A stretch of 14,651 nucleotides of DNA from Candidatus Ectomicrobium neotermitis (GCA_031283745.1 JAITBH010000095.1:1-14651), one strand, 5' to 3'. Positions 1-7,674 are shown, numbered from the stretch's first letter. A program made the numbers and translations. The notes: a model not told the origin generated them from the sequence alone.

Positions 1-1329
1 TATGAATAAACCGCCGCCCTGAGCCTGCGAATAGGAGTTTATGGCGAGCGAGTTCTGTGTAAAAGAAATCGCTGACCCCTCAAAAATCGCTTTGGCTGTT
101 CCGCTTGAGGGGGTTCCTCCTAAAGAAACCAAGCCCCCGATAAAAACTCCGCCGCCTTGAACTTGGATATTGTTAGCACCTGCCTGTATGTAATTTCTAT
201 AAAAAGCGACTGTCGAGCCGTAGAACGATAATGAGGAGGGGGCTACTGCCCCAAGTTGTTGTTCTTTATCGGAGTTATTTACAGCCCCAGCAAAAAACAA
301 TGCACCGCCTTGCGCCTGCGAGTTTTTGCCCCTCGCTATTATATTGTTGCTTTCAAAAAGCATATTTGAGCTGTAAATGTTGACTAAAACCGAGCCGACA
401 TTGGCTCCATTGGCGTTTAAGTCAGCGTTAGCAACTACCCCTGCTGCAAAAAACGCCCCGCCTTGTGCCTGCGAGTTTGCCCCGTTAGCTACAACATAGT
501 TGCTGTTGATCTTGTTGGAGTGCTCTGAAGTGCCGCCTTCGCCATTGGCTGTAACAGTTGAAAAGATAACCTCTGCGATGTAGTTGTGGTTGGAGGCAAC
601 TATGGCATTAACATTGCCTGAGGCATACAAAGCCCCCCCTTGTGCTTGGGCAAGGGCATTGTTTATGGATACTCCATTGTTTGAAAAGCCCAAATATGAA
701 CTATCTTTGGGGGTGTCGAGTTTGTGGAAATTCAAGGTGGTAACCGTAACATCAGCAGCAGCGGCACTCTCAGCGTCAACGACTGCTGAAACAAACAATG
801 CACCGCCTGCTGCCTGAGAAGTGGATTGATTCACAATTACTCGGTTTCCTGTGAATTGACTGTTAAATTGGAACGATGTTTGCCCACGAAAAGATGAAAA
901 ATCTAACATTCCCGAACCTGCATTGGCAAAATAAATAACGCTGCCTCTAAACTTGGCAGCGTTTTCTATGATGTCGTCGAAATTTGAAATGTTTTTGATG
1001 AAGTTTGAGAAGATTAACGACTTGAAAGTGAATGATGGGATGGTACCTGTGAAGTTCATACCTGCAAACAATGAATTTCCATCGATTTTAGACAAACTTG
1101 CACTAGCACTTATGCCTGTTATACCTGTAGCCGGGATACCTAATGATCCAACCCCTGTTGCTTTCATCAAATTGGAGTTTCCCAGTATTATTATGTCCCC
1201 CGTCCCGGACTGATACGACTCTTGAAAATATGTCCAGCTGCTTACTTGAACACCATAAGAATATATTTGAACGCCCGCAAGTAGGGCGATTGTAAGAATG
1301 ACCTTAAAAAAACCTTGTAACTGCCTCAT
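1..1329 (-). CDS. Pmp-like secreted repeat protein, 3' end outside window
   Basis: An open frame of 443 codons runs from an ATG at 1329 to the left window edge without a stop, so the C-terminus is missing. GAGG lies 5 bases before the ATG. Residues 1-26 form a signal peptide: a short basic start, a hydrophobic run (VILTIALLAGV) and a small-residue end. The rest is rich in Ser, Asn, Ala and Gly, and I saw no cysteine. From about residue 171 a motif of the form SQAQGGALF recurs six times (near 171, 227, 286, 337, 388 and 434), spaced 46-59 residues apart, with FxxN-type motifs between (FTGN, FSNN, FYRN, FTQN). GGA[I/L] plus FxxN repeats are the hallmark of chlamydial polymorphic membrane proteins, whose passengers form beta-helices and end in an autotransporter barrel. 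The family call rests on these repeats. A surface adhesin role and a missing barrel are inference. Confidence 0.72.
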   Translation of the reverse strand, partial: MRQLQGFFKVILTIALLAGVQIYSYGVQVSSWTYFQESYQSGTGDIIILGNSNLMKATGVGSLGIPATGITGISASASLSKIDGNSLFAGMNFTGTIPSFTFKSLIFSNFIKNISNFDDIIENAAKFRGSVIYFANAGSGMLDFSSFRGQTSFQFNSQFTGNRVIVNQSTSQAAGGALFVSAVVDAESAAAADVTVTTLNFHKLDTPKDSSYLGFSNNGVSINNALAQAQGGALYASGNVNAIVASNHNYIAEVIFSTVTANGEGGTSEHSNKINSNYVVANGANSQAQGGAFFAAGVVANADLNANGANVGSVLVNIYSSNMLFESNNIIARGKNSQAQGGALFFAGAVNNSDKEQQLGAVAPSSLSFYGSTVAFYRNYIQAGANNIQVQGGGVFIGGLVSLGGTPSSGTAKAIFEGSAISFTQNSLAINSYSQAQGGGLFI

Positions 1330-1380
1330 TTAATTCCTCGCTTTGTTCTATTTAAATTAAATCAAAAAATATGATGATTA

Positions 1381-1409
1381 ATTATAAATAACTTCGTTAT
1401 TTACTCTTG
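1381..1409 (-). promoter_or_regulatory. Candidate promoter with palindromic spacer for the Pmp-like gene
   Basis: On the minus strand a perfect TATAAT (1381-1386) lies about 50 bases before the Pmp-like start. The -35 position (1404-1409, CAAGAG) is poor. The spacer is filled by an AT-rich 8-bp inverted repeat, TAAATAAC / GTTATTTA, at 1385-1403 with a 3-base loop. The palindrome could be an operator or a weak terminator for nth. No T-tract follows it directly. Confidence 0.3.
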
Positions 1410-1443
1410 GCGAGCATACAACATTTCATTCTGGGATAGCAAA

Positions 1444-2091
1444 CTAAGAATGAGTGGAAGTATGTTTGGCGGAAGGGCAGAGGAGAAGCAGCGGGCAATG
1501 GGGGCATTGAGGGCGAGTTGCTTTGCAAACCTGCCTGCCAAGGGTCTGAATCAGGAGGGAAAATTCGAGGCGGTTTTGGGGTAAAACTAAATTGATGAGG
1601 TCTTTTTCTATTTTAACCGGGTCTTTTTCTTCCGTGAGAGCCAAAAGCCGGGAAATTCTAATAACATGTGTATCCACAGCTATACCCTCAGTCTTTCTAA
1701 AACAGTGGCCCAGCACGATATTGGCTGTTTTGCGGGCAACTCCGGGCAATGTTGTGAGATCTTCCATCGTTTCGGGGACTTTTCCACCGAATTTATCCAC
1801 AATAATTTTGGCTGTGTTGATGATGTTCTTGGTCTTGTTTCTAAAAAATCCAGCTGAGTGGACAATTACCTCCATTTCAGCGGGGTCTGCCTGTGCATAA
1901 GCTTCAATTGACCTGTATTTTTTAAACAAAACTGCCGTAACCTTGTTGACCTGCTCATCGGTGCATTGGGCTGAGAGAATTGTCGCTGCAAGGAGTTCGA
2001 AGGGATTTGAGTATTGGAGTGCTATTTCGACGTTTTTGTATCTCTGTTTGAGCAAATTGATGACATTGTCTGCCCTTTTAGCCTTAATCAT
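1444..2091 (-). CDS. nth: Endonuclease III (DNA glycosylase/AP lyase)
   Basis: This 215-residue protein has the standard length and signature of the Nth family. These enzymes remove oxidised pyrimidines from DNA and cut the abasic site in base-excision repair. The helix-hairpin-helix TLPGVARKTANIVLG holds the catalytic lysine (K121). The catalytic aspartate is D140 in VDTHV. A C-terminal [4Fe-4S] ligand set C-X6-C-X2-C-X5-C (C189, C196, C199, C205) is complete. The start codon lies inside the end of the upstream suhB frame (8-base overlap), with GGGG a few bases before it, so translation is probably coupled. It is the last gene of the tight prfA-to-nth cluster; a 114-base gap separates it from the Pmp-like gene. 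Confidence 0.96.
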   Translation of the reverse strand: MIKAKRADNVINLLKQRYKNVEIALQYSNPFELLAATILSAQCTDEQVNKVTAVLFKKYRSIEAYAQADPAEMEVIVHSAGFFRNKTKNIINTAKIIVDKFGGKVPETMEDLTTLPGVARKTANIVLGHCFRKTEGIAVDTHVIRISRLLALTEEKDPVKIEKDLINLVLPQNRLEFSLLIQTLGRQVCKATRPQCPHCPLLLLCPSAKHTSTHS

Positions 2092-2872
2092 TTAATATCC
2101 CCAAGAGCTGCTTATGGAGCTTTTTGTTGGAGGCTGCAAGCATTGTTGCGTCATTGTTGACAGAGAAGTAGTCCTTTCCGCCTTTATAATCAGTAACCAC
2201 CCCGCCTGCTTCCTTGATTATGATGATGCCCGCTGCTATATCCCAACCTTTCAGGGTCTCCTCCCAGAAAAAATCCAGCCTCCCGCAGGCAGTATAAGCC
2301 ATATCTAAAGCCGCAGAACCCAGCCGCCTAACCCCTTGAACATTTAAAACCATATTCTCGAAATTCTTAAAAACCCGATCTTCCTTGCCTTTTATCTGAT
2401 ACGGAAAGCCCGTGACCCCTAAAGATCTCGTAAGCAGGGCGTTTTTGGAACTTTTTATCCTCTTACCGTTGAAATATGCACCTTTGCCTTTCTGGGCGAT
2501 AAACACCTCTTTGATGGCTGGTGCATAAATAACACCCGCAATGATTTCCTTTTTGTGCTTTAGGGCTATCGAAACGCAAAACTGCGGCAGCCCGTGGACA
2601 AAGTTCACCGTGCCGTCGAGCGGGTCGATTATCCAGCAAAACTCTTTTTGTATGTCGCTAACCCCGTCCTCCTCAGCCAAAAAACCGTGAGTAGGAAAAT
2701 CTTTCTTGATGATGGAAATGATTTTCTTTTGAGAATTTTTGTCGGCTTGGGACACGGGGTCTGTAGCACTTTTATATTCAATGTTGAGTGTTTTCCCGTA
2801 GTATTTCATAAGTATACCTGCACCTGCCTCTGCTGCTTTTAATGCTGTTTTTAGATAGTTTGATAGCTGCAT
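2084..2872 (-). CDS. suhB: Inositol monophosphatase family phosphatase
   Basis: The 262-residue product has the full metal-binding signature of the IMPase superfamily: EED near residue 67, WIIDPLDGTVNF at 80-91 (D83, D86) and GWDIAAGIIIIKEAGG at 209-224 (D211). The family uses Mg2+ to hydrolyse inositol-1-phosphate and related sugar or nucleotide phosphates. In E. coli SuhB also works with Nus factors in rRNA transcription. The sequence does not show which substrate applies here. AGGAGAG sits just upstream of the ATG. The gene begins 18 bases after the lipoprotein gene and its end overlaps nth by 8 bases, so it is inside the operon. The subfamily (SuhB rather than CysQ or HisN) is likely from length and motifs but not certain. 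Confidence 0.9.
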   Translation of the reverse strand: MQLSNYLKTALKAAEAGAGILMKYYGKTLNIEYKSATDPVSQADKNSQKKIISIIKKDFPTHGFLAEEDGVSDIQKEFCWIIDPLDGTVNFVHGLPQFCVSIALKHKKEIIAGVIYAPAIKEVFIAQKGKGAYFNGKRIKSSKNALLTRSLGVTGFPYQIKGKEDRVFKNFENMVLNVQGVRRLGSAALDMAYTACGRLDFFWEETLKGWDIAAGIIIIKEAGGVVTDYKGGKDYFSVNNDATMLAASNKKLHKQLLGILND

Positions 2873-2890
2873 GATCTCTCCTGTGAACCT

Positions 2891-3877
2891 TTATTTTTTC
2901 AATATGTTTTCTATCCCTTCAATTTTGTCTCCATTGGCATTTAACTGCTCAATCGCAGTCCTGTCTAAGAAAAAGAACTTCATCTGCTCCCTCTCCCCTT
3001 TGTCATAGTTGATGATAAAAGATGACAAATCCTCATTTGGCGCCCACTTGCCTGTTGATTCAAACACTCTGTCGAGGTTGTCGGGATAAGACTGCTTGAG
3101 GACAAAGGTGAAATTGTTCATAAGGCGGAGTTCTGTGATCAGCCGACTTGAACCCGGCACAAGAGATGAAAGCACCCCTTTATATGTCCCCATATAGTTG
3201 CGACGTATATCCTGAATGCTTTTTGGAGATTTATCTGTCCGCTTGCCATAAGGAATAGCAAAACCTTTTTGCGTCCCCTCATTTATAAAGTGGACAGTGG
3301 TAACAATTCGAGGCCGTTTTATTTCAAAAACCCAAACATCAGATTTAAGATACCGCACATCTCCAGCAGGCAAAAGCGAGTAGGCAATATAAACTTGCGA
3401 CCCTTCCGAAAAAACCCCCAAAGCCTTAAAGGTATAAGAAACGGTAGAAGGCGCCACTGCAATAACTGCCAAGAAAGTGTCCCTCGTATTGTAGGTATAT
3501 TTATCCATTGCCATTTTAGACCTGCCCAAAACCTCCTGAAACCTTATGTCTGAGTTGATGGTGTAAAAATTGATGTCTTTGGGTAAGGCAATATCGGTCT
3601 TTAGATAAAACCCTCTCACCTGCTTGAAATCGACAGGTGCACCCCCACCGCCTTGAAGCTTTTTTAAAAATGATTCGTAATTTCCCTTATTAAAAACCTC
3701 ATCAGTCCAGCCATCCTCATGAAGTGCTGCCCAGTTCTCGCTTTCCCTTTGAGATGTCGGGGTAGGTGCGGGCTGCCGTGCGGTGGCGGGCTTTTGCACC
3801 TCAACTGCTTTCCTTTGAACTGGTGCACAGGCACTTAAAAGAGCTGCAAAAACCAGCAGAAAAATTATATTTTTCAT
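2891..3877 (-). CDS. Lipoprotein with NlpE-like C-terminal domain
   Basis: Residues 1-16 form a lipoprotein signal peptide ending in the lipobox L-S-A-C, with Cys17 as the predicted lipidated residue. A Pro/Thr/Gln-rich linker follows to about residue 45. The middle part (about 50-225) is not recognised. The last ~100 residues (YMGTYKGVL... to the end) follow the NlpE pattern: G-Y-G-L strand, T-L-L strand, F..G.W, then a late D..A...L...G..I.G segment. However, the PCADC cysteine pair of E. coli NlpE is absent, so this match is tentative. I start at the second Met (3877) because AAGGAG directly abuts the first ATG (3883) but is 6 bases from the second. The gene starts 10 bases after the murA stop, and its Shine-Dalgarno overlaps that stop. 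Envelope location is firm; function is unknown. Confidence 0.7.
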   Translation of the reverse strand: MKNIIFLLVFAALLSACAPVQRKAVEVQKPATARQPAPTPTSQRESENWAALHEDGWTDEVFNKGNYESFLKKLQGGGGAPVDFKQVRGFYLKTDIALPKDINFYTINSDIRFQEVLGRSKMAMDKYTYNTRDTFLAVIAVAPSTVSYTFKALGVFSEGSQVYIAYSLLPAGDVRYLKSDVWVFEIKRPRIVTTVHFINEGTQKGFAIPYGKRTDKSPKSIQDIRRNYMGTYKGVLSSLVPGSSRLITELRLMNNFTFVLKQSYPDNLDRVFESTGKWAPNEDLSSFIINYDKGEREQMKFFFLDRTAIEQLNANGDKIEGIENILKK

Positions 3878-3887
3878 TTTCATCTCC

Positions 3888-5141
3888 TTATTTGATCCTT
3901 TTTATGTCGGCTCCGAGCTTTTTTAACTTATGTTCCAATAACTCATAGCCCCTATCTAAATGGTAAATCCTATCAATGACGCTGTCTCCTTCAGCTGCCA
4001 AACCTGCTAAAACCAAAGCTGCCCCAGCCCTCAAATCTGAAACCATCACAGGCGCCCCTGAGAGTTTTTTGACCCCTTTTATGCCTACCGTTTTACCTTT
4101 GATAGTCAAATCGGCGCCGAAACGTTGGAGTTCGGGTATGTGCATAAACCTATTTTCAAAGACATTTTCTTTGACTGACGACTTGCCTTCGACAAGGCTC
4201 ATGAGTGCAGTCCACTGAGCTTGAACATCTGTAGGGAACTTTGGATAAACATCGGTGCTGATGCTTTGGGGTTTTAGCTGCCTCTTATGCTTAATGTGGA
4301 TTGTCGATTCCCCTTCCTTTATGTCCATGCCCGCAGCTTTGAGTTTGTCTATCACTGCCCTAATATGATCAGCTTCTACATTTTCAAGGACAATATCGCC
4401 TTTTGTGATCGCAGCTGCTATGAGGTATGTGGCTGCCTCTATTCTGTCAGGGATAACCGCATGAACTGCACCATGCAGCTTGTCGACACCGTCAATGGTT
4501 ATCGTTTTGCTTCCCCCGCCCCCAACTTTTGCCCCCATTTTGTTTAAAAAAATAGCCAAGTCGCCTATTTCAGGTTCTTTGGCTGCATTGATTATTCTGG
4601 TTCTTCCTTTTGCTAAGACTGCCGAAAGCATTATGTTTTCTGTGGCTCCAACGCTTGGAAACCGTAACTTTATATCCGCCCCTTTCAAGCCGTTTTTAGC
4701 ACTCAGCCTCACATAACCGCCGCTGAGGTCAATTTCTGCACCCAATTTCTTGAATGCTTTAAGATGAATATCTATGGGCCTAGCCCCGATGGCACACCCG
4801 CCCGGCAAAGACACATCAACTTTTCCAAGCCTCGCTAAAAGCGGGCCCATTATCAAGACGCTTGCCCGCATTTTTCTCACCAAATCGTAGGGAGCTATAT
4901 ACCGATAAGCGTCTGAGGCTGCCATTTTGACTGTGCTGTCTTTTTTTTGTGCTTTTTTACCGACAAAGTTGAGGAAGGAAAGGGTTGCATTTATGTCTGC
5001 AAGTGTGGGGACATTGTTGATTGTAACGGGGTCATCTGTGAGGAGGGCTGCAAATAATATAGGAAGAGCGGAATTTTTTGAACCTGAAATTCCAACTCTT
5101 CCTTTTAGTTTTTTTCCGCCGTCTATTATGATTTTATCCAT
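3888..5141 (-). CDS. murA: UDP-N-acetylglucosamine 1-carboxyvinyltransferase
   Basis: MurA transfers enolpyruvate from PEP to UDP-GlcNAc, the first committed step of peptidoglycan synthesis in the cytoplasm. The 417-residue length is exactly typical. K22-N23 (GSKNSALPILFAALL) bind substrate. The loop LPGGCAIGARPIDIH carries the catalytic cysteine C116, so the enzyme has the fosfomycin-sensitive cysteine form rather than the Asp variant. D305 in FPTDVQAQ is the general base, and R371 lies in SDLRAGAALVLAGL. The start overlaps the 3' end of prmC by 16 bases, with AGGG four bases before the ATG, implying translational coupling. The position after prfA-prmC is a known arrangement in several Gram-negative phyla. 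Confidence 0.97.
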   Translation of the reverse strand: MDKIIIDGGKKLKGRVGISGSKNSALPILFAALLTDDPVTINNVPTLADINATLSFLNFVGKKAQKKDSTVKMAASDAYRYIAPYDLVRKMRASVLIMGPLLARLGKVDVSLPGGCAIGARPIDIHLKAFKKLGAEIDLSGGYVRLSAKNGLKGADIKLRFPSVGATENIMLSAVLAKGRTRIINAAKEPEIGDLAIFLNKMGAKVGGGGSKTITIDGVDKLHGAVHAVIPDRIEAATYLIAAAITKGDIVLENVEADHIRAVIDKLKAAGMDIKEGESTIHIKHKRQLKPQSISTDVYPKFPTDVQAQWTALMSLVEGKSSVKENVFENRFMHIPELQRFGADLTIKGKTVGIKGVKKLSGAPVMVSDLRAGAALVLAGLAAEGDSVIDRIYHLDRGYELLEHKLKKLGADIKRIK

Positions 5142-5980
5142 AAAACCCTGTCTAAGTGCGAATAATCCTTGATTATTTCTAAATTTTTGAAGCCGTTTTC
5201 TAAAAAAAGTTCCTGAATTTGGGCAGACAAACCTGAATTTAATTCCACAAGTATATGTCCGCCTTTGTTTAATCTGTCTCGGGCATTTTCTGCTATCTTT
5301 TTATAAAAAAATAACCCTCCGTTTGGTGCAAATAACGCTGTCTGAGGCTCAAAGGCGAGTTCGGGATCAAGATTCTGACGCTCAGAGAGGGCTATATACG
5401 GGGGGTTTGAGGCGAGTATATCAAATTTACTGTTGCCCAAAGGTTCGAACATATTGCCCAAAATGAAATCAATTTGACCAGAAAAAAGAGCTGCGGCATT
5501 CTTTTTTGATAGTGAAATCGCCTCTTGGCTGACATCAACAGCTGTGATTTTTTCAAGGTGGCTGAGGCAGGCGGCGCTGATTGCTATTGCACCCGACCCG
5601 CAACATAAATCTAACAGGGAGGTTTTGCATCTCTCTTTGATTATCTCAATGGCTGTTTGAACGAGTATCTCGGTCTCCATTCGGGGTATCAAAACATCTT
5701 TGTTGACCTCAAACTCCAAACCCATAAACTCGCATTTACCTAATATATAGTATGTCGGCTCCCTTTTTGAACGTCTTTGAATATAGAGGGAAAAGAGATC
5801 AAACTGCCGGGAGGTAGGTTGTTGGGCTGCAATGAAAGGGAGTTTAGACCTTTTTATCCCCATCGCCCCGCTCAAAAGAATTTCCGCATCAACCTGTGCT
5901 TGACGTTCCTGTATGCCCGCCTCTCTTAGAGTTAAGGCTGCCTGTTTAAGCAAAACTGAAACTTGTTCACCGTCTTTCAT
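5126..5980 (-). CDS. prmC: Release factor glutamine methyltransferase
   Basis: PrmC uses S-adenosylmethionine to methylate the glutamine of the GGQ motif in RF1 and RF2. The SAM-binding motif I is LLDLCCGSGAIAIS (about residues 122-135 of the 284-residue form) and the catalytic NPPY follows at about 192-195. The family motif IPRMETE is present upstream (IPRP[D/E]TE in most members). The frame is open to an ATG at 6019, but I choose the ATG at 5980 because GAGGAGG stands 5 bases before it and the resulting length (284) is close to the usual 277-290. The upstream start would add 13 residues unlike the family N-terminus and has a weaker GAGG. It lies directly after its substrate gene prfA and overlaps murA. 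Confidence 0.95.
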   Translation of the reverse strand: MKDGEQVSVLLKQAALTLREAGIQERQAQVDAEILLSGAMGIKRSKLPFIAAQQPTSRQFDLFSLYIQRRSKREPTYYILGKCEFMGLEFEVNKDVLIPRMETEILVQTAIEIIKERCKTSLLDLCCGSGAIAISAACLSHLEKITAVDVSQEAISLSKKNAAALFSGQIDFILGNMFEPLGNSKFDILASNPPYIALSERQNLDPELAFEPQTALFAPNGGLFFYKKIAENARDRLNKGGHILVELNSGLSAQIQELFLENGFKNLEIIKDYSHLDRVLWIKS

Positions 5981-6028
5981 CACTGCCTCCTCAAAAACTG
6001 CTCTGCCTTCTTTATACATAGTATCGCC

Positions 6029-7090
6029 TCAATCGCTGAGTATTGCTGCCGCCTCTTCTTCAATCAACTTAGAGATGAGTTCCGCCAGATCGCCGTCTAA
6101 GACTTCATTTATATTGTATACGCTAAAGCCGATGCGATGGTCCGTTATCCTGTTTTGCGGAAAATTATATGTCCTTATCTTTTCGGAACGATCGCCCGAG
6201 CCGACCTGCTTTTTCCTATCGATAGCTATCTGCTTTTCCTGCTCGATGACTTTCTGCTCATATAGCTTAGCCCTCAAAACTTTCATGGCTTTTGCCCGAT
6301 TTTTAATCTGGCTCCTCTCATCTTGACAAGAAACCACAAGCCCTGTAGCCAAGTGAGTGATGCGGATAGCAGAATCTGTTTTATTGATATGCTGACCGCC
6401 CGCCCCTGAGGCCCTATATGTATCAACTCGCAAATCCTCTGGTTTTATCTCAATGTCCACATCCTCAGCCTCTGGCAAAACCGCAACGCTGACCGCTGAA
6501 GTATGCACCCGGCCAGACGCTTCTGTTTGAGGAACCCGCTGAACACGATGAACGCCCCGCTCAAACTTAAACCCTCTCCAAGCTTTTGGCCCGCTAATTT
6601 CAAAAACCACTTCCTTAAAACCGCCTAAGCCTGTGGGGTTTGAATCGATAATTTCATATTTCCAGCCATTTCTTTCGGCAAATCTTGAATACATCCTAAA
6701 CAAATCCCCCGCAAACAGTGCCGCCTCCTCGCCCCCTGTTCCAGCCCGAATTTCCACGATTATCCCCTTGTCGTCGTTTGGGTCTGGGGGGATAAGAATG
6801 ATTTTTATCTCATTTTCCATCACAGCTCTGCGGGCTTGGAGTTGCTGCTCCTCTGCCTCAGCCATTTCCCTCATCTGAGGATCAGACGAAGCTTTAAGCT
6901 CGCCGCTATCTTTAATATCCTGCAAAAGTTTCAGATATTGGAGATATTTCTCGGAAATTGGCTGCAGATAGAAATGACGTTTGGAGAGTTCCATATACTT
7001 TTCATGGTCAGAAACTACGGAACTGTCTCCAAGCTGCTTCTCAATTTCTTTTAGCTCATTATGAAGATTTTCAAGCTTTGTGATAAACAT
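6029..7090 (-). CDS. prfA: Peptide chain release factor 1
   Basis: RF1 recognises UAA and UAG stop codons and triggers peptide release on the ribosome. The codon-recognition tripeptide P-x-T is PQT (residues 187-189 from the start chosen here), which marks RF1 rather than RF2 (SPF). The catalytic GGQ is at 231-233 within RASGAGGQHINKTDSAIRITH. The frame is open from a GTG at 7099, but AAGGTGG lies 5 bases before the ATG at 7090, so a 353-residue protein is preferred; E. coli RF1 has 360. The glutamine of GGQ is the target of the next gene, prmC. A strong terminator hairpin lies only ~36 bases upstream, so expression may depend on read-through from rpmE. Confidence 0.97.
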   Translation of the reverse strand: MFITKLENLHNELKEIEKQLGDSSVVSDHEKYMELSKRHFYLQPISEKYLQYLKLLQDIKDSGELKASSDPQMREMAEAEEQQLQARRAVMENEIKIILIPPDPNDDKGIIVEIRAGTGGEEAALFAGDLFRMYSRFAERNGWKYEIIDSNPTGLGGFKEVVFEISGPKAWRGFKFERGVHRVQRVPQTEASGRVHTSAVSVAVLPEAEDVDIEIKPEDLRVDTYRASGAGGQHINKTDSAIRITHLATGLVVSCQDERSQIKNRAKAMKVLRAKLYEQKVIEQEKQIAIDRKKQVGSGDRSEKIRTYNFPQNRITDHRIGFSVYNINEVLDGDLAELISKLIEEEAAAILSD

Positions 7091-7122
7091 TTTTTCCACC
7101 TTTGCGGCTTTCTTGTATACAT

Positions 7123-7161
7123 AAAAAAACAGAACAGATTCGTGCGAATCTGTTCTGTTTT
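7123..7161 (-). terminator. Intrinsic terminator after rpmE
   Basis: A 17-bp perfect inverted repeat (arms 7126-7142 and 7145-7161, 2-base centre) includes CAGAACAGATTCG and its complement. Read on the minus strand it is followed by seven T (7129-7123), the form of a strong Rho-independent terminator. It lies between rpmE and prfA. The plus-strand side has only TTTT, so it could work weakly in that direction too. Confidence 0.85.
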
Positions 7162-7180
7162 AATCTTGATGACGGTAAAA

Positions 7181-7516
7181 CTATTTTCCAGTTGCGGGAT
7201 TATCTTTCTTGGATGCTGGTCTGGTCTTTTTTGGGGTAGTGGTGAGAATTTTGCCAGCTGCTTTCTTTTTTGGTGCTGTTGTTTTGACAACTTTTGTTTT
7301 GACAACAGTCTTGCCTTCAGTCTTTGCAAATCTCCTTTGGAACTTCTCAACCCTGCCTGCAGTGTCTATAAGTTTCTGTTTCCCAGTGAAAAATGGATGA
7401 CAGTTTGAGCAAATTTCAAGCTTTATGACGGGTTTTGTCGAACGGGTCTTAAAAGCATAGCCGCAAGCACAAGAAACTGAACAATCCTGATATTTTGGGT
7501 GAATTCCTTCTTTCAT
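7181..7516 (-). CDS. rpmE: 50S ribosomal protein bL31 with extended basic C-terminal tail
   Basis: The first ~68 residues match bL31: IHPKYQDC at the start, the zinc ligands C16-x-C18 and C36-x-x-C39, then HPFFTGKQK and GRVEKFQRRF. This is the zinc-binding (C+) form. The remaining ~43 residues are Lys/Thr/Ala/Pro-rich (KVVKTTAPKKKAAGK, then TTTPKKTRPASKK), so the protein is 111 residues against 70 in E. coli. Such tails probably contact rRNA, but that is inference. AAGGAG lies 8 bases before the ATG. It has its own consensus promoter and a terminator, so it can be a single-gene transcript ahead of prfA. Tail codon use looks simple-repeat-like (AAA, ACT, GTT) with no frameshift visible. Confidence 0.95.
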   Translation of the reverse strand: MKEGIHPKYQDCSVSCACGYAFKTRSTKPVIKLEICSNCHPFFTGKQKLIDTAGRVEKFQRRFAKTEGKTVVKTKVVKTTAPKKKAAGKILTTTPKKTRPASKKDNPATGK

Positions 7517-7562
7517 TTTGACCGCTCCTTTGTCTTTTTATTAGTTTTTTAACACGGGGGCG

Positions 7563-7591
7563 ATTATAGCCGATTGACCCCCCTGAGTCAA
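7563..7591 (-). promoter_or_regulatory. Sigma70-type promoter of rpmE
   Basis: On the minus strand TTGACT (7586-7591) and TATAAT (7563-7568) are separated by exactly 17 bases, about 50 bases before the rpmE start. The spacer is G-rich, and TTGAC at the -35 forms an inverted repeat with GTCAA inside the spacer. This is the best promoter in the window. Confidence 0.8.
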
Positions 7592-7597
7592 TTTGCG

Positions 7598-7641
7598 TGT
7601 TTTTTGCCCCACATCCCCCCTGTTTTTTGCCCAAAGCCCCC
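7598..7641. repeat. Two tandem imperfect repeats, G-run-rich on minus strand
   Basis: Two adjacent units begin with the same twelve bases, TGTTTTTTGCCC (7598-7609 and 7621-7632), and each ends in a C-run (7615-7620 and 7637-7641). They lie between the divergent rpmE and tRNA promoters. On the minus strand this gives four G-runs with loops of 4, 9 and 4 bases. Confidence 0.6.
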
Positions 7642-7645
7642 TTTT

Positions 7646-7674
7646 TTGACTTGTATAGGCAAAATTGATATTTT
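7646..7674 (+). promoter_or_regulatory. Probable promoter of tRNA-Val
   Basis: TTGACT (7646-7651), a 17-base spacer and the extended -10 TGA-TATTTT (7666-7674) would place the start about 10 bases before the tRNA. A second -10-like TATACT (7680-7685) is too close to the tRNA and has no matching -35. An inverted repeat GTATAGGC / GCCTATAC (7653-7660, 7677-7684), with AAAAT/ATTTT inside it, spans the spacer and start region. Confidence 0.55.

Noticed and set aside
584..1213. Plus-strand frames of 77 and 86 codons opposite the Pmp-like gene
   Set aside because: They are antisense to a long continuous repeat-bearing frame with a signal peptide and ribosome site; no family resemblance.
5913..6326. 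137-codon plus-strand frame opposite prfA and prmC
   Set aside because: Antisense shadow of two firmly identified genes, with no ribosome site.
7051..7350. 99-codon minus-strand frame over the rpmE tail and terminator
   Set aside because: Overlaps the L31 tail out of frame and runs through the terminator hairpin; its Lys/Gln-rich sequence comes from the A-rich rpmE codons.
7598..7641. CRISPR-like repeat
   Set aside because: Only two adjacent imperfect units, no spacers and no cas genes.
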